Shown piece by piece: positions 43,488-52,544 of a DNA stretch of 64,000 nt. Position 1 is the first letter of the stretch; each line of letters begins with the position of its first letter. Where the stretch lies: positions 372,001 to 436,000 of the forward strand of contig NZ_CP099918.1 of NCBI RefSeq assembly GCF_030994125.1. The letters are read 5' to 3'. A program made the translations under genes and the position numbers. Origin of the DNA: Pseudoalteromonas xiamenensis. Its GTDB lineage: Bacteria; Pseudomonadota; Gammaproteobacteria; Enterobacterales; Alteromonadaceae. The notes beneath the pieces are model-generated. The model did not search any database. It worked only from the letters and a program-made list of their open reading frames with translations, and was not told where the DNA came from.

Positions 43488-44150
43488 ATGAACGAACAGC
43501 AAACAAAAAACCTCAGTAATGAAGAGCAAGATTCGCCACGAGAGAAGCTTCTAAGAGCAGCGAAAAAATTATTCATTAAAAAAGGTTACAGTCGCGTAAC
43601 GACGAGAGCGATTGCTGAAGAAGCCAACGTCAATATGGCGTTGATAAAGTATTACTTTGTCGACAAAGCGGGGCTGTTCGAAACGGTGTTTCGAGATGTT
43701 GCAGCTCCTCTACTGGAACTTATTCATCTTGCGCAGCAGAAAAAGCCAAATCAAGAAGTCTCTCCTTACATACTCACTCAGTTCATAGAGCGCTACTACA
43801 AAGTAATGAGCCAACACCCAACACTGCCTAAAATTATTTTCATGGCTTTGCACGATACCTCATCCAAAGAACATGAAATTGTTAAAAAAATCTTTTTCGA
43901 CCATTTGGAAATTGGTGTTAGTACATTAAATGCCGCTTTTTCGAAATTAACACCAGAAGAGCCTATACGCACGGAATGGCTACTCATCACGTGCATTGGT
44001 ATGTCTGTTTTTCCTTTTGTGATGCCCCCCGTTCTTAAACAGTTGTTGGGCGTTGGAAACTCGCAAGCTGAATTAGAGGCGCTAGGGAAACACCAGCAGG
44101 CCATTTTCAACACCTTTTTAATGCGTTTAACTCATCAGGAAGCACAATGA
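43488..44150 (+). CDS. TetR-family repressor (CecR-like) of the ABC exporter
   Basis: 220-residue repressor. The N-terminal HTH (SPREKLLRAAKKLFIKKGYSRVTTRAIAEEANVNMALIKYYFVDKAGLFETVF, about 16-68) is complete; the C-terminal half resembles the CecR/YbiH ligand domain (HPTLPKIIFMALHDTSSKEHEIVKKIFFDHL). The stop overlaps the start of the HlyD gene (ATGA, 44147-44150), so regulator and exporter are one operon, as with E. coli cecR and ybhGFSR. The palindrome at 43460-43475 is the probable operator. Confidence 0.92.
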   Translation: MNEQQTKNLSNEEQDSPREKLLRAAKKLFIKKGYSRVTTRAIAEEANVNMALIKYYFVDKAGLFETVFRDVAAPLLELIHLAQQKKPNQEVSPYILTQFIERYYKVMSQHPTLPKIIFMALHDTSSKEHEIVKKIFFDHLEIGVSTLNAAFSKLTPEEPIRTEWLLITCIGMSVFPFVMPPVLKQLLGVGNSQAELEALGKHQQAIFNTFLMRLTHQEAQ

Positions 44151-45091
44151 ATAAAGTAACTCTAGCCCTTGCCATGGTTATTGGCACATTAATGAGCGGC
44201 TGTTCGGTACCAGAAAGCCGTATTTTTGGCATTATTGAAAGGCCTCAGATTCAAGTGAGCAGTCCTTCCACTTCGCTTATTAACGAACTCCTTGTAAAGC
44301 GAGGCGAACAAGTCTCCAAAGGGCAAATATTGGTCCAAATGGACAATGAAATTCAGGTGCAGCAAGTTGCCGCTGCCCAAAGTCAAATCAAGCGGCTCGA
44401 ATCCGCGCTACACCTTCTACAAGCCGGTACACGCGAAGAACAACTTCAACAGGCTAAAGCTCGCGTGAGTGCAACGCAGGCCAATTGGACAGAAGCAAAA
44501 CGACAAGTCGTTCGCCAAGAGCAGCTCATTAAAGATAACTTGACCTCTCAAAACGCTGTAGACAGCGCACGTGCAAATTTAGACGCAACATTAGCCGCCT
44601 ACAATGAAGCGCAAGAAAAACTCAGAGAGCTTGAAAATGGCGCTCGCTTTGAAACCGTACAGCAAGCCCAAATTGCCATTGAAGAAGCAAACTCTCAACT
44701 CGCCATCGCTAAGAAACAGTTGAATGATTTAACGCTCACTTCACCGACCAACGGAGTAATTGAAGACTTACCTTGGCAGTCGGGTGAACGTCCACCAGCC
44801 GGCGCACCAATTGCGTTGATCGCTGACAGCCAACACGCCTTTGCACGTTTGTATTTACCAGAAAGTAAATTGAGCCAAATTACGCTTGGCAGTAGCTTGT
44901 CTCTAAATACCGATGGCAACACCAACGCACTTCAAGGTAAAGTTACTTACATCAGCAGTAGCGCAAGTTTCACACCGTATTTCGCGTTATCGCAAGAAGA
45001 GCGAGCTCGACTGATGTACGTTGTTGAAGTTGAACTGCCCGAGAATACGGATCTACCGACAGGTACGCCAGTGTGGATGGTTATGCCATGA
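44147..45091 (+). CDS. HlyD/YbhG-like membrane-fusion lipoprotein
   Basis: 314-residue periplasmic adaptor. The signal ends in a lipobox (LMSGC-S), so it is probably lipid-anchored. The first half-lipoyl strand IQVSSPSTSLINELLVKRGEQVSKGQILVQMD is followed by a long coiled-coil hairpin (about 65-185, QVQQVAAAQSQIKRLESALHLLQAGTREEQLQQAKARVSATQANWTEAKRQVVRQEQ) and the second lipoyl half LTLTSPTNGVIEDLPWQSGERPPAGAPIALIAD. It links the ABC exporter to an outer-membrane channel. It overlaps tetR and the ATPase gene by 4 bases each. Confidence 0.9.
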   Translation: MNKVTLALAMVIGTLMSGCSVPESRIFGIIERPQIQVSSPSTSLINELLVKRGEQVSKGQILVQMDNEIQVQQVAAAQSQIKRLESALHLLQAGTREEQLQQAKARVSATQANWTEAKRQVVRQEQLIKDNLTSQNAVDSARANLDATLAAYNEAQEKLRELENGARFETVQQAQIAIEEANSQLAIAKKQLNDLTLTSPTNGVIEDLPWQSGERPPAGAPIALIADSQHAFARLYLPESKLSQITLGSSLSLNTDGNTNALQGKVTYISSSASFTPYFALSQEERARLMYVVEVELPENTDLPTGTPVWMVMP

Positions 45092-46023
45092 GTAACAACG
45101 AAATCATTGTCCATTGCAAAGATTTAGGGAAAAAATTTGGAGACTATTGGGCTGTCTCGAGTCTTGATTTAACAATTCGAAAGGGCGAGATCTATGGTTT
45201 TCTAGGTCCAAACGGCTGTGGTAAGTCAACCACGATACGAATGCTAACTGGCCTACTCACGCCGACCACTGGCAAAGTCGAAATCATGGGTAAAGATGTT
45301 GCTCAACACGGTGAAGCTCTTAAATCAAACTTAGGGTACATGACGCAAAAATTTTCGCTTTATGGCACGTTAACCGTTTTAGAAAATTTGGAATTTGTTG
45401 CGCAAATTTATGGCCTTGCGAATAAAGATGCCAAAGCGCGTATTCAAGAACTGCTTAATGAGTATCAATTGGAAGACAAAAAGGATGTCCTGGCAGACTC
45501 ACTAAGCGGCGGGCAAAAACAGCGTTTAGCGCTCGCGGCTGCAGTGATACACAAACCTTATTTATTGTTTTTGGATGAACCCACGTCAGCAGTGGACCCT
45601 GAAAACCGTCGCGCATTCTGGGAGCAACTTTTCCTGTTGAGCGCGCAAGGCACTACCATTTTGGTTTCAACCCATTACATGGATGAAGCAGAACGCTGCC
45701 ATCGCCTCGCTATTTTAGAGCAAGGGGTAAAGCGCGCGGACGATAGTCCATCGTCTTTGATGGAAAATCTGAAAGTCCATGTGTGCGAAATATCGGGCGA
45801 AGACGTTTCGGTGCTTAAAAAGCCCTTGTTTGATATTCCAAATGTCATCTCGGTGTCGCAAATCGGCCCTCGCTTGCGCGTTCTGGTCAACAAACGTGAA
45901 ACAAACCCTATTGATTTACTGAAAAGCACGGTCGGTGAATCATTTGAAGTCGATTTTACTCGTCCAAATTTAGAAGACGTCTTTGTGACCAGTACGGGGA
46001 GGGGTTATGCAGAGCTTGCATAG
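45088..46023 (+). CDS. ABC exporter ATPase (YbhF/DrrA-like)
   Basis: 311-residue ATPase. Walker A GPNGCGKST at 40-48, Q-loop YMTQKFSLYGTLTVLENLEF, signature LSGGQKQRLALAAAV, Walker B LLFLDEPTSAVDP and the H-loop STHYMDEAERC are intact, with a C-terminal regulatory tail typical of ABC-2 exporters. E. coli YbhF carries two such domains; here there is one. ATG 45088 overlaps the stop of the adaptor gene (ATGA) and is preferred over the in-frame ATG at 45073. Confidence 0.93.
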   Translation: MSNNEIIVHCKDLGKKFGDYWAVSSLDLTIRKGEIYGFLGPNGCGKSTTIRMLTGLLTPTTGKVEIMGKDVAQHGEALKSNLGYMTQKFSLYGTLTVLENLEFVAQIYGLANKDAKARIQELLNEYQLEDKKDVLADSLSGGQKQRLALAAAVIHKPYLLFLDEPTSAVDPENRRAFWEQLFLLSAQGTTILVSTHYMDEAERCHRLAILEQGVKRADDSPSSLMENLKVHVCEISGEDVSVLKKPLFDIPNVISVSQIGPRLRVLVNKRETNPIDLLKSTVGESFEVDFTRPNLEDVFVTSTGRGYAELA

Positions 46024-47149
46024 ATTGTACGCCATAGTCAGTAAGGAGTTTAAACAACTGGCTCGCGACCGTATTACGTTCGCCATGATCGTCATGATCC
46101 CGCTGGTTCAGTTAATGCTGTTCGGCTACGCCATTAATACAGATGTACGCCACGTTCACGCAGGAATAGTCGACTTAAGCCAAACGTTTCAGTCACGTCA
46201 GCTCATCCAAACGGCAGCAAATACGCAAGTGGTCGATTTTAAACGCTACTATTCTTCGGCTGAAGCCGCGGAACAAGCAATTGTAAAAGGCCAAGTAAGT
46301 ACCGTGTTGGTGATCCCCGCTGACTTTGTCCGTCGTCAATTGGACCGAGATTACCAACTTACGGGTATGCGTCCTGGCAATAGCACCGTTCAACAAAGTG
46401 TCGCTCAATGGTTAATCGATGGCTCCGATCCCGTGTTAAGTGGTGCAGTCTCTGGACTTTCCAAGTTACCTATAAGTATCAAACGATTACCTCGTCCTGC
46501 ACTGCCGGACCCAGAGTTTGCCCTTTTAAACTACTTTAATCCAGAAAAGCGTGCCTCGGTAAACATTGTGCCTGGTTTGATTGCCGTTATCTTAACCATG
46601 ACCATGATTTTATTTACGGCTTCCGCTTTAGTGCGCGAACGTGAACAAGGCAATATGGAATTCTTAATTACGACCCCTATCCGCCCAACGGAATTGATGC
46701 TTGGAAAAATATTGCCCTACATTATTGTTGGTTTTATTCAAATGGGGATCATTTTATTGCTTGGGCATTGGCTGTTTAATGTACCGCTTAATTTCGATGT
46801 TGGAAGTCTGCTACTCGTAACGTTGCTATTTATTACCGCTAGTTTGACGCTTGGATTACTGATTTCTACAAAAGCGCAAAGCCAACTACAAGCCATGCAA
46901 ATGACGGTGTTTGTGTTATTACCCTCAATATTGCTCTCTGGGTTTATGTTTCCATTTGCGGCAATGCCTACCGCTGCACAATACATTGCCGAAATTCTGC
47001 CTGCGACGCATTATGTCCGCTCGATCCGTGCTGTCGTCTTAAGAGGGGCACATTTTAGCGATTTGAGTTTTGACTTGGTTTGTTTGGTTGCATTTAGCAT
47101 TGTCGGATTTATTCTTGCAACGCTTAAATTTAAGAAACGTTTAGACTGA
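46007..47149 (+). CDS. ABC-2 exporter permease (YbhS/YbhR-like)
   Basis: 380-residue permease with an N-terminal helix (about 22-42: FAMIVMIPLVQLMLFGYAI), a periplasmic loop to about 180 and five C-terminal helices (IVPGLIAVILTMTMILFTASALVREREQGNMEFLITTPIRPTELMLGKILPYIIVGFIQMGI; the REREQGNMEFLITTPI elbow is the ABC-2 signature). Only one permease follows, unlike the YbhS/YbhR pair of E. coli, so a homodimer is expected. GGGAGGGG precedes ATG 46007; it overlaps the ATPase by 17 bases. Drugs, dyes or lipids are likely substrates. Confidence 0.93.
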   Translation: MQSLHRLYAIVSKEFKQLARDRITFAMIVMIPLVQLMLFGYAINTDVRHVHAGIVDLSQTFQSRQLIQTAANTQVVDFKRYYSSAEAAEQAIVKGQVSTVLVIPADFVRRQLDRDYQLTGMRPGNSTVQQSVAQWLIDGSDPVLSGAVSGLSKLPISIKRLPRPALPDPEFALLNYFNPEKRASVNIVPGLIAVILTMTMILFTASALVREREQGNMEFLITTPIRPTELMLGKILPYIIVGFIQMGIILLLGHWLFNVPLNFDVGSLLLVTLLFITASLTLGLLISTKAQSQLQAMQMTVFVLLPSILLSGFMFPFAAMPTAAQYIAEILPATHYVRSIRAVVLRGAHFSDLSFDLVCLVAFSIVGFILATLKFKKRLD

Positions 47150-47179
47150 TTCAAGCTGGGATAACGTGTTATCTTCAAA

Positions 47180-47213
47180 GACCTATTTGCAGCGATTCAG
47201 TTGCAAATAGGTC
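47180..47213. terminator. 12-bp inverted repeat between convergent genes
   Basis: GACCTATTTGCA (47180-47191) pairs exactly with TGCAAATAGGTC (47202-47213) around a 10-base loop, 30 bases after the permease stop. There is no T-run, so it is a possible Rho-dependent or structural 3' end. Confidence 0.45.
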
Positions 47214-47301
47214 CAGTTAATCACCTCTTTGATGCATAAAGCGATCTGGCTGACTCTAAAAACATAAAAATGGCAGACCGTCGTTCTTGCAGACATTTAC
47301 G

Positions 47302-48489
47302 TTACAATTTGGTCTTTGTCGCATTGACCATGTCTAGCAGTGCATCCAATATCATCGGTTCGCGTTTCTGTTGTGTCGCAATTTCCAATGCTTTCTCATA
47401 GCTACCGAGCGCCAATTGGTAGTTTTTCAGAGACTCATAACCTTGCGCGAGCTTCATGTGTGAATATGCATGATCACTATAATGTTTGGTGAAAACTTGC
47501 AGTGTAGAAATGGCTTGTTCTTTACGTGCATATTCGATTTGCATGTCAGCTAGCTCGACAAACGTATCCATTGGTACCGCAATGGTATATCCCATTTTTT
47601 TAGACAATTCTTTGTAATAATCGAGTACCGCGTTAACACCAGAATATTTCGCAAGTTCAGGCGTCACGTTGAAATACATGTCTTTAAACAATACCTCCAT
47701 GCCTTCTGTGACGGCAGGCAAAATAGCGGACATGTGGGTTCTCGTTGGGTATTGCTTAATTTGCCAATTGACGCCCTTTGGCTGATGTGATTCTAGTTGC
47801 GCCGCAAGGTTCATAACACCCGAATAAAAATGTCCCCCTTCACTTGCAATCGTTATATACAGCGACTCGTTATTGCGCGGCTGTTTCGCCAGGTTACTCA
47901 AATTTTGCTTTATTTGTTCCGATGTCCACCAGGCGTTCGGGCTAACAATCAAGTAGTTGTTGAATAAATCTGGGTAATTATAAAAAGCATGGAGCGCAAA
48001 CGTCCCAGCGTTAGAATGACCAATCAAGGTTTTGTTTGGGTACGTTTTATAATTTTTTTCGATGTATGGAAACAACTCTGTCTTCAAAAAAAGTACAAAG
48101 TTATCTGCATTCGTTTCAATGTGTTTATCTACAATAAACTGTTGAGGGATGGTTTTTGCCTCTCCATTTAACGCTGGAAAATAGTCTCTTGGGCGATTTG
48201 TCGTTTCCACCCCGACTAACATCAAGTTAGGGACTTGTTCGTTATCCATTAAAGACTTGAGCACGCCGGCAACAGTAAAGTAATGTTCACCACCATCCAA
48301 CAGGTAAACAACGTTATAGCGTTTGTTTGCTTCGAGTTTATCTGGTGTATAAATCCAAAGAGGTCGAGTTTCACCTAGCACGTTTGATTCAATTGATGCT
48401 TTCTCACCAAAGTTCAAAGGTTCATTAGCTGTTGCCGTTAGACTCGCCATTAATGTGAAAAATAAGATTCCCAATTTAAGTGTCTTCAT
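47302..48489 (-). CDS. Secreted alpha/beta-hydrolase (esterase) with C-terminal TPR
   Basis: 395-residue protein. Signal peptide MKTLKLGILFFTLMASLTATA; an esterase-D-like alpha/beta domain (RPLWIYTPDKLEANKRYNVVYLLDGGEHYFTVAGVLKSL, then VGVETTNRPRDYFP) with the nucleophile elbow IGHSNAG (S159), which deviates from the usual GxSxG by Ala at the last small position. A TPR-like region at about 320-390 (AISTLQVFTKHYSDHAYSHMKLAQGYESLKNYQLALGSYEKALEIA) follows. Relatives include siderophore esterases (IroE-like). It lies downstream of the lipase and foldase genes, 84 bases away. Confidence 0.85.
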   Translation of the reverse strand: MKTLKLGILFFTLMASLTATANEPLNFGEKASIESNVLGETRPLWIYTPDKLEANKRYNVVYLLDGGEHYFTVAGVLKSLMDNEQVPNLMLVGVETTNRPRDYFPALNGEAKTIPQQFIVDKHIETNADNFVLFLKTELFPYIEKNYKTYPNKTLIGHSNAGTFALHAFYNYPDLFNNYLIVSPNAWWTSEQIKQNLSNLAKQPRNNESLYITIASEGGHFYSGVMNLAAQLESHQPKGVNWQIKQYPTRTHMSAILPAVTEGMEVLFKDMYFNVTPELAKYSGVNAVLDYYKELSKKMGYTIAVPMDTFVELADMQIEYARKEQAISTLQVFTKHYSDHAYSHMKLAQGYESLKNYQLALGSYEKALEIATQQKREPMILDALLDMVNATKTKL

Positions 48490-48572
48490 TTCCTTTCTCT
48501 CTTAATTTATCCAAATTCATCCTGCCCTACTCCTGAATAAAACTCAAGTCGAGGTACTCCCACCCAGTTGGA

Positions 48573-49418
48573 TTAAGATGAATGACCAGATTCAGATAAA
48601 TATTGTTTGGTAATAACCATCACACGCTTTCGTTCTTGCAAAGAAAAGTGAGTTTCTAAGTAGTACTGCTTATCTACCACCGATGGTTCATCCTCAAGAA
48701 AATGAAACCACTCATTCAAACGGCTTTGCCACTGTTCTTTTTCCTTTTCAAGAACCAAAATACGAGCTTGAACTTCCGGTGTTTGTTCAGAGAGCCACAC
48801 AGCGTGTTTAGTTTGATCTGGCTGGAGTGCTTTTTCGAGCATTAGGGTAGGCATGATTGCTTTTTGTTCTTCTTCGGAAAGTCGCTCAATGCTTTCAGCA
48901 ATCCACCGCTCCTTCTCCTCCTTAGACAGCCGTATATCAGACAAAATTTCCGCGCGCTCTTTTGCACCTACATTCCACCGCATTTCATCCGCAAACCACG
49001 CCGAAAATTGCTCAGCTGTAAAATGTTTACGTAATAACTCTTCGTAAATCGCAAGTCGTTCACTTAACGAGAGATTTAATGGGGCATACTGAGCGAGCGC
49101 CTGTTTAAACGAAATGTATCGTTTGAGTAACGCTTCTTCACAAACGGAGAAAGCCTGAGTGTCAGGGTTTTCTTGCCACGCTAAAAAGGCATTTTCTAGA
49201 AAAGTGCGGTCAATGTTTACGTCATTGCATTCCGTAGAACTGACGATTAAACCCTTTGCGTCTTCTTGCGTTTGGAGGCGTACGTCAACGTTCGCAACCG
49301 CTAATGTTTGTGCAAGGGTATTACTGACTTGACGATTTAAATCAGTATGAATAGGGCTTATCGTGAGCCACACAGCGCCTACGATAAGTCCTAAAATAAT
49401 TAAAACAAGGCTGCGCAT
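48573..49418 (-). CDS. Lipase-specific foldase (lipase secretion chaperone)
   Basis: 281-residue Lif-type steric chaperone. One N-terminal membrane anchor (LVLIILGLIVGAVWLTI) is followed by an all-helical periplasmic body rich in charged residues (LSLSERLAIYEELLRKHFTAEQFSAWFADEMRWNVGAKERAEILSDIRLSKEEKERWIAESIERLSEEEQKAIMP). The canonical RxxFDY motif of the first mini-domain is not evident; RYISFKQAL stands in its place, so it is a divergent foldase. It follows the lipase gene by one base, the usual order, and should fold that lipase before type II secretion. Confidence 0.85.
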   Translation of the reverse strand: MRSLVLIILGLIVGAVWLTISPIHTDLNRQVSNTLAQTLAVANVDVRLQTQEDAKGLIVSSTECNDVNIDRTFLENAFLAWQENPDTQAFSVCEEALLKRYISFKQALAQYAPLNLSLSERLAIYEELLRKHFTAEQFSAWFADEMRWNVGAKERAEILSDIRLSKEEKERWIAESIERLSEEEQKAIMPTLMLEKALQPDQTKHAVWLSEQTPEVQARILVLEKEKEQWQSRLNEWFHFLEDEPSVVDKQYYLETHFSLQERKRVMVITKQYLSESGHSS

Positions 49419-49419
49419 A

Positions 49420-50379
49420 TCACAGCCCTAGATTGTTTAAACGCTCACCGTGCTGGCGATATAACGTAAGCGGATCTGTATCGAATAGATGATGAATACC
49501 TACAAAATGGTTTACTTCGTCTAAGTGATTCATTTTGTAATGTGTCCCAATCACCTGCCCTAAATGACTCGAGCATGCAGAGACAAGACCATCATTCTTT
49601 CCAGAAAAGGTTTTGGAAAAGAGTAACAATGCAGCATCCGCAGGGTCAAACACGTTGGTATACGCACTTTGTCCACTCCACGAATAATAGCGTACGCCAT
49701 TTTCAGCAAGGCTCGATGATTGCCCACAGTACTCAGATGGAATTCCTTCTGGATATTTCGCATTGAACGCCAAAGTTCCTCGAGTGGTCAACGTTTCAAG
49801 TGCTTCTAACGGTGCTTCCGGCACATCCCCTTTACCCGATAACCAACCGATAAAATTTGCAAGGCCAGACGCTAGGCTGGCTAAAAATGCTTCGGAAAAT
49901 GTTCCAGGTTTGACGTGCCCTCTTACCGCATCCGCAAACTCACTTCCCCAGTTAACTCCACCGACTGACGCAACAGTTGCCACCCACGCAGGATTAACCG
50001 ATGCAACATAACGACTCGTTTGTGAACCTTGACTATGACCAATCAAATGTACTTTTTCTGCTCCAGTTAATGCACGAACCATCGCCACTTGTTCGAGTAA
50101 TTGCTCTCCTCTTAACTCAGAACTATTTGCCGCGGAGACATTTGCAACAAAGACTTCACGTCCTTGTTGCGTGTAGATTTGCGGTACTCTATAGAAATAA
50201 TCAAACCCTAATAAATTATCAAACCCAAACAACCCATGGACGAGGACAATGGGATAACGCTCAACGCCACTTACACTCAACTCATTGTTTATTATCGTTT
50301 CTTCTGATTGTGCCTGACAACTCAAGGCAATAGATACTGCGCACGACAATGCAATGGATAGCTGCTTTACCTTTTTCAT
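49420..50379 (-). CDS. Secreted triacylglycerol lipase (family I)
   Basis: 319-residue lipase. Signal peptide ending SCQAQ; YPIVLVHGLFGFDNLLG (oxyanion-hole HG), nucleophile S116 in IGHSQGSQTSRY, and SYCGQSSS...LVSACSSHLGQVIGTHYKMNHLDEVNHFVGI with the Cys pair, Ca2+-site Asp and catalytic His typical of family I.1/I.2 lipases. Needs the foldase encoded directly downstream and is probably exported by a type II system. The final short segment differs from Pseudomonas lipases but length fits. Confidence 0.93.
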   Translation of the reverse strand: MKKVKQLSIALSCAVSIALSCQAQSEETIINNELSVSGVERYPIVLVHGLFGFDNLLGFDYFYRVPQIYTQQGREVFVANVSAANSSELRGEQLLEQVAMVRALTGAEKVHLIGHSQGSQTSRYVASVNPAWVATVASVGGVNWGSEFADAVRGHVKPGTFSEAFLASLASGLANFIGWLSGKGDVPEAPLEALETLTTRGTLAFNAKYPEGIPSEYCGQSSSLAENGVRYYSWSGQSAYTNVFDPADAALLLFSKTFSGKNDGLVSACSSHLGQVIGTHYKMNHLDEVNHFVGIHHLFDTDPLTLYRQHGERLNNLGL

Positions 50380-50580
50380 ACTTGCTCCATTTTTTACAGT
50401 TATTTAACAATCAAGCGTAGTAGTAAGTGGTAAGAGGTCAAGCCAGAAACTTTATATTTATTAAAAAAATGTGAATTTTTTATGTTTTTCACACGCTTAC
50501 CAATTTTGAACCGATAACGCCAAGTGCGACGATAAATGCTATGCTCAACGTAGCAAATCCTGCTTCAGTGGAGAACAATC

Positions 50581-51555
50581 GTGCTCTTAGCCCTCGTTTC
50601 ATCGGCTTTTATTCATGCACAATTAGAAAAAATTGACGCGCTTATGGTGAACGAGCCAAAGCAAGCCCTAGCATTGTATGAAGAGCTTGCGCCAAAGCTG
50701 ACAGGTCAAGTAAACGAAGGTGGCATACTCGCCCATTTGAAAGGATTGCAGGCAGCCTCTTACGGACTAAACCGAGACAAAATCAGAGCAATCTCAACTG
50801 AAGTCGCAAGACCGCTTTGGCGAACCCATATTGATCCCTATCTCGCCAATTTTATGCTTGCAATTGGTGCAGCCTATTCTCGGCTAGATCAATACACCAA
50901 TGCAGCCATGCTCTATGATTGCGCCAATAATTACGCCACCAAAGAGGTGCGATACTCGCTCGCGATAAATAGCTCTATAGCCTATTCTAGGCTGGATGAT
51001 CTGGATGCCGCAAAAAAGGTACTGCTACGCGTCGACATGGCGTCACTCTCTGACGGTCAGAAATCATCAATGTACAATCAACTGGGTAACATTGATGACT
51101 TACAGTTAAAACCGGGTGATGCATTAAGCAATTACAAAAAAGCGGTTCTTTACGCAACTAAAGCCGATAATATAAGGGCGCAAGTTGTTCAAAACCTCAA
51201 TATTCTTGATGTCATTGTTCGGTATCAAACTCATCAAGAGCAGTTCAACCGTCATGTCAAATTTACACAAAGTTTGCTCGAGCAAAAGCCGACCAAGCTC
51301 TTTCAAGACCATCTTAATTTGCTGATCCATTTACATGAATATCAAACTAGTAAAGATCCAACGGACAAATCAAAACGATACCGATTAATTGAAGAACAAG
51401 CTAAATCTGAAGACAACCCCTACGCCATTGATTTACTGTCGCAATTAGGGTTTGCCAATTCCCCAGATCCAAGGGTGATTAACATTGAATCCGATGACAT
51501 TAAAACCAATCCGCTCTACGTAACCTATTGTCAATTTATCAAAGAGAGCGAGTAG
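50581..51555 (+). CDS. Secreted TPR-like helical protein
   Basis: 324-residue protein starting at GTG 50581 (GGAG 8 bases upstream) with a short hydrophobic leader (LLALVSSAFIHAQ). The body is helical repeats: LEKIDALMVNEPKQALALYEELAPKLTGQ, AGAAYSRLDQYTNAAMLYDCANNYATKEVRYSLAINSSIAYSRLDDLDAAKKVLLRV, GNIDDLQLKPGDALSNYKKAVLYATKA. It resembles the periplasmic sensor half of TPR-containing signalling proteins but no output domain follows. No function assigned. Confidence 0.75.
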   Translation: MLLALVSSAFIHAQLEKIDALMVNEPKQALALYEELAPKLTGQVNEGGILAHLKGLQAASYGLNRDKIRAISTEVARPLWRTHIDPYLANFMLAIGAAYSRLDQYTNAAMLYDCANNYATKEVRYSLAINSSIAYSRLDDLDAAKKVLLRVDMASLSDGQKSSMYNQLGNIDDLQLKPGDALSNYKKAVLYATKADNIRAQVVQNLNILDVIVRYQTHQEQFNRHVKFTQSLLEQKPTKLFQDHLNLLIHLHEYQTSKDPTDKSKRYRLIEEQAKSEDNPYAIDLLSQLGFANSPDPRVINIESDDIKTNPLYVTYCQFIKESE

Positions 51556-51577
51556 TTACTGTTACTTACCTTAGCGC

Positions 51578-52438
51578 TTAATTCGAATGATATTTCCTAT
51601 CTAACTGAGCGGTTGCATAACACCAAGGAAGATGTAACAACAACAATTGAGAGGTAATATAGACCAGCCAATTTACCTCTCTTATCAACGGGTAATACCC
51701 TTGTCCATTATTACCAAAGATCCAAAATTGACCAATTAGTGCATCGGCTAATGTCGCAAGTACCAGCCCCAATGAGACGATAATAAATGGCTTTTTTGGG
51801 CGAGATTGATTGCTTGATTTAAATAACAAGAAACCCAATACTGCGGGTATCATGATGATCATTGAGTAACTCCCAGTCATACTCAGCACGTAGACACCCG
51901 CTCGGCTGTCCATCATGATCAAGTACGACACCAATCCAATAGCACAGCCAAAAAACAAACTTAAGCAGCGTATTTTGCGACTGACATTGGCACTTAGCCA
52001 ACGCCATGCGGCATAACTAAAGCAACCGTATGCAGGTGCAAAAAACCAAACAGAATCAGCCAAATAGTCATGTTTAACAAAGTCACTATGTCGGAAATAG
52101 AGTGCTTCTCGATTGAAATTAATGTTGTCACCCACAAAGCTTAGCAACAATCCGATAAACACAAGGATTGCCATCAAAACAACTTCCTTTCTTAACCAAA
52201 TGTCGGTTATTTGTTTGGCTGGTTGTTGGCGAAATTTCTCCTTAGATAAAAAATAGCCAATCCACAAAACACTCAGTAAGATAAATACTAGCATGCTGAT
52301 AGACTTGGGTAAGATAGCCCAGTGAGATGGGATAAAATATAACTTTAGTGAGCTCAACGTCAGCACAACATCGATCACAGAGACTATCCAAGCTAGTGTC
52401 GACACGATAATTAAATGATGCGGGGCGATCGCTTTCAA
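51578..52438 (-). CDS. Multi-pass membrane protein of unknown function
   Basis: 286 residues with about eight predicted helices (HLIIVSTLAWIVSVIDVVLTL, SISMLVFILLSVLWIGYFL, VVLMAILVFIGLLLSFVGD, FFAPAYGCFSYAAWRW, LSLFFGCAIGLVSYLIMM, SYSMIIMIPAVLGFLLF, FIIVSLGLVLATLADALIG, VNWLVYITSQLLLLHLPW). The SLGLVLATLADALIG helix vaguely recalls YhhN-like lysoplasmalogenases, but this is not enough for a call. Convergent with the TPR gene, divergent from the coiled-coil gene. Confidence 0.7.
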   Translation of the reverse strand: MKAIAPHHLIIVSTLAWIVSVIDVVLTLSSLKLYFIPSHWAILPKSISMLVFILLSVLWIGYFLSKEKFRQQPAKQITDIWLRKEVVLMAILVFIGLLLSFVGDNINFNREALYFRHSDFVKHDYLADSVWFFAPAYGCFSYAAWRWLSANVSRKIRCLSLFFGCAIGLVSYLIMMDSRAGVYVLSMTGSYSMIIMIPAVLGFLLFKSSNQSRPKKPFIIVSLGLVLATLADALIGQFWIFGNNGQGYYPLIREVNWLVYITSQLLLLHLPWCYATAQLDRKYHSN

Positions 52439-52544
52439 CGGGTGGACTCCAGTTTTATTTTAAACACTTTACTACAAAGTTGTTCGTGCTTTTTGTCTCT
52501 GTATTTTATACATTTACCCGTTATTCGATACAGATGGAAGAGTT

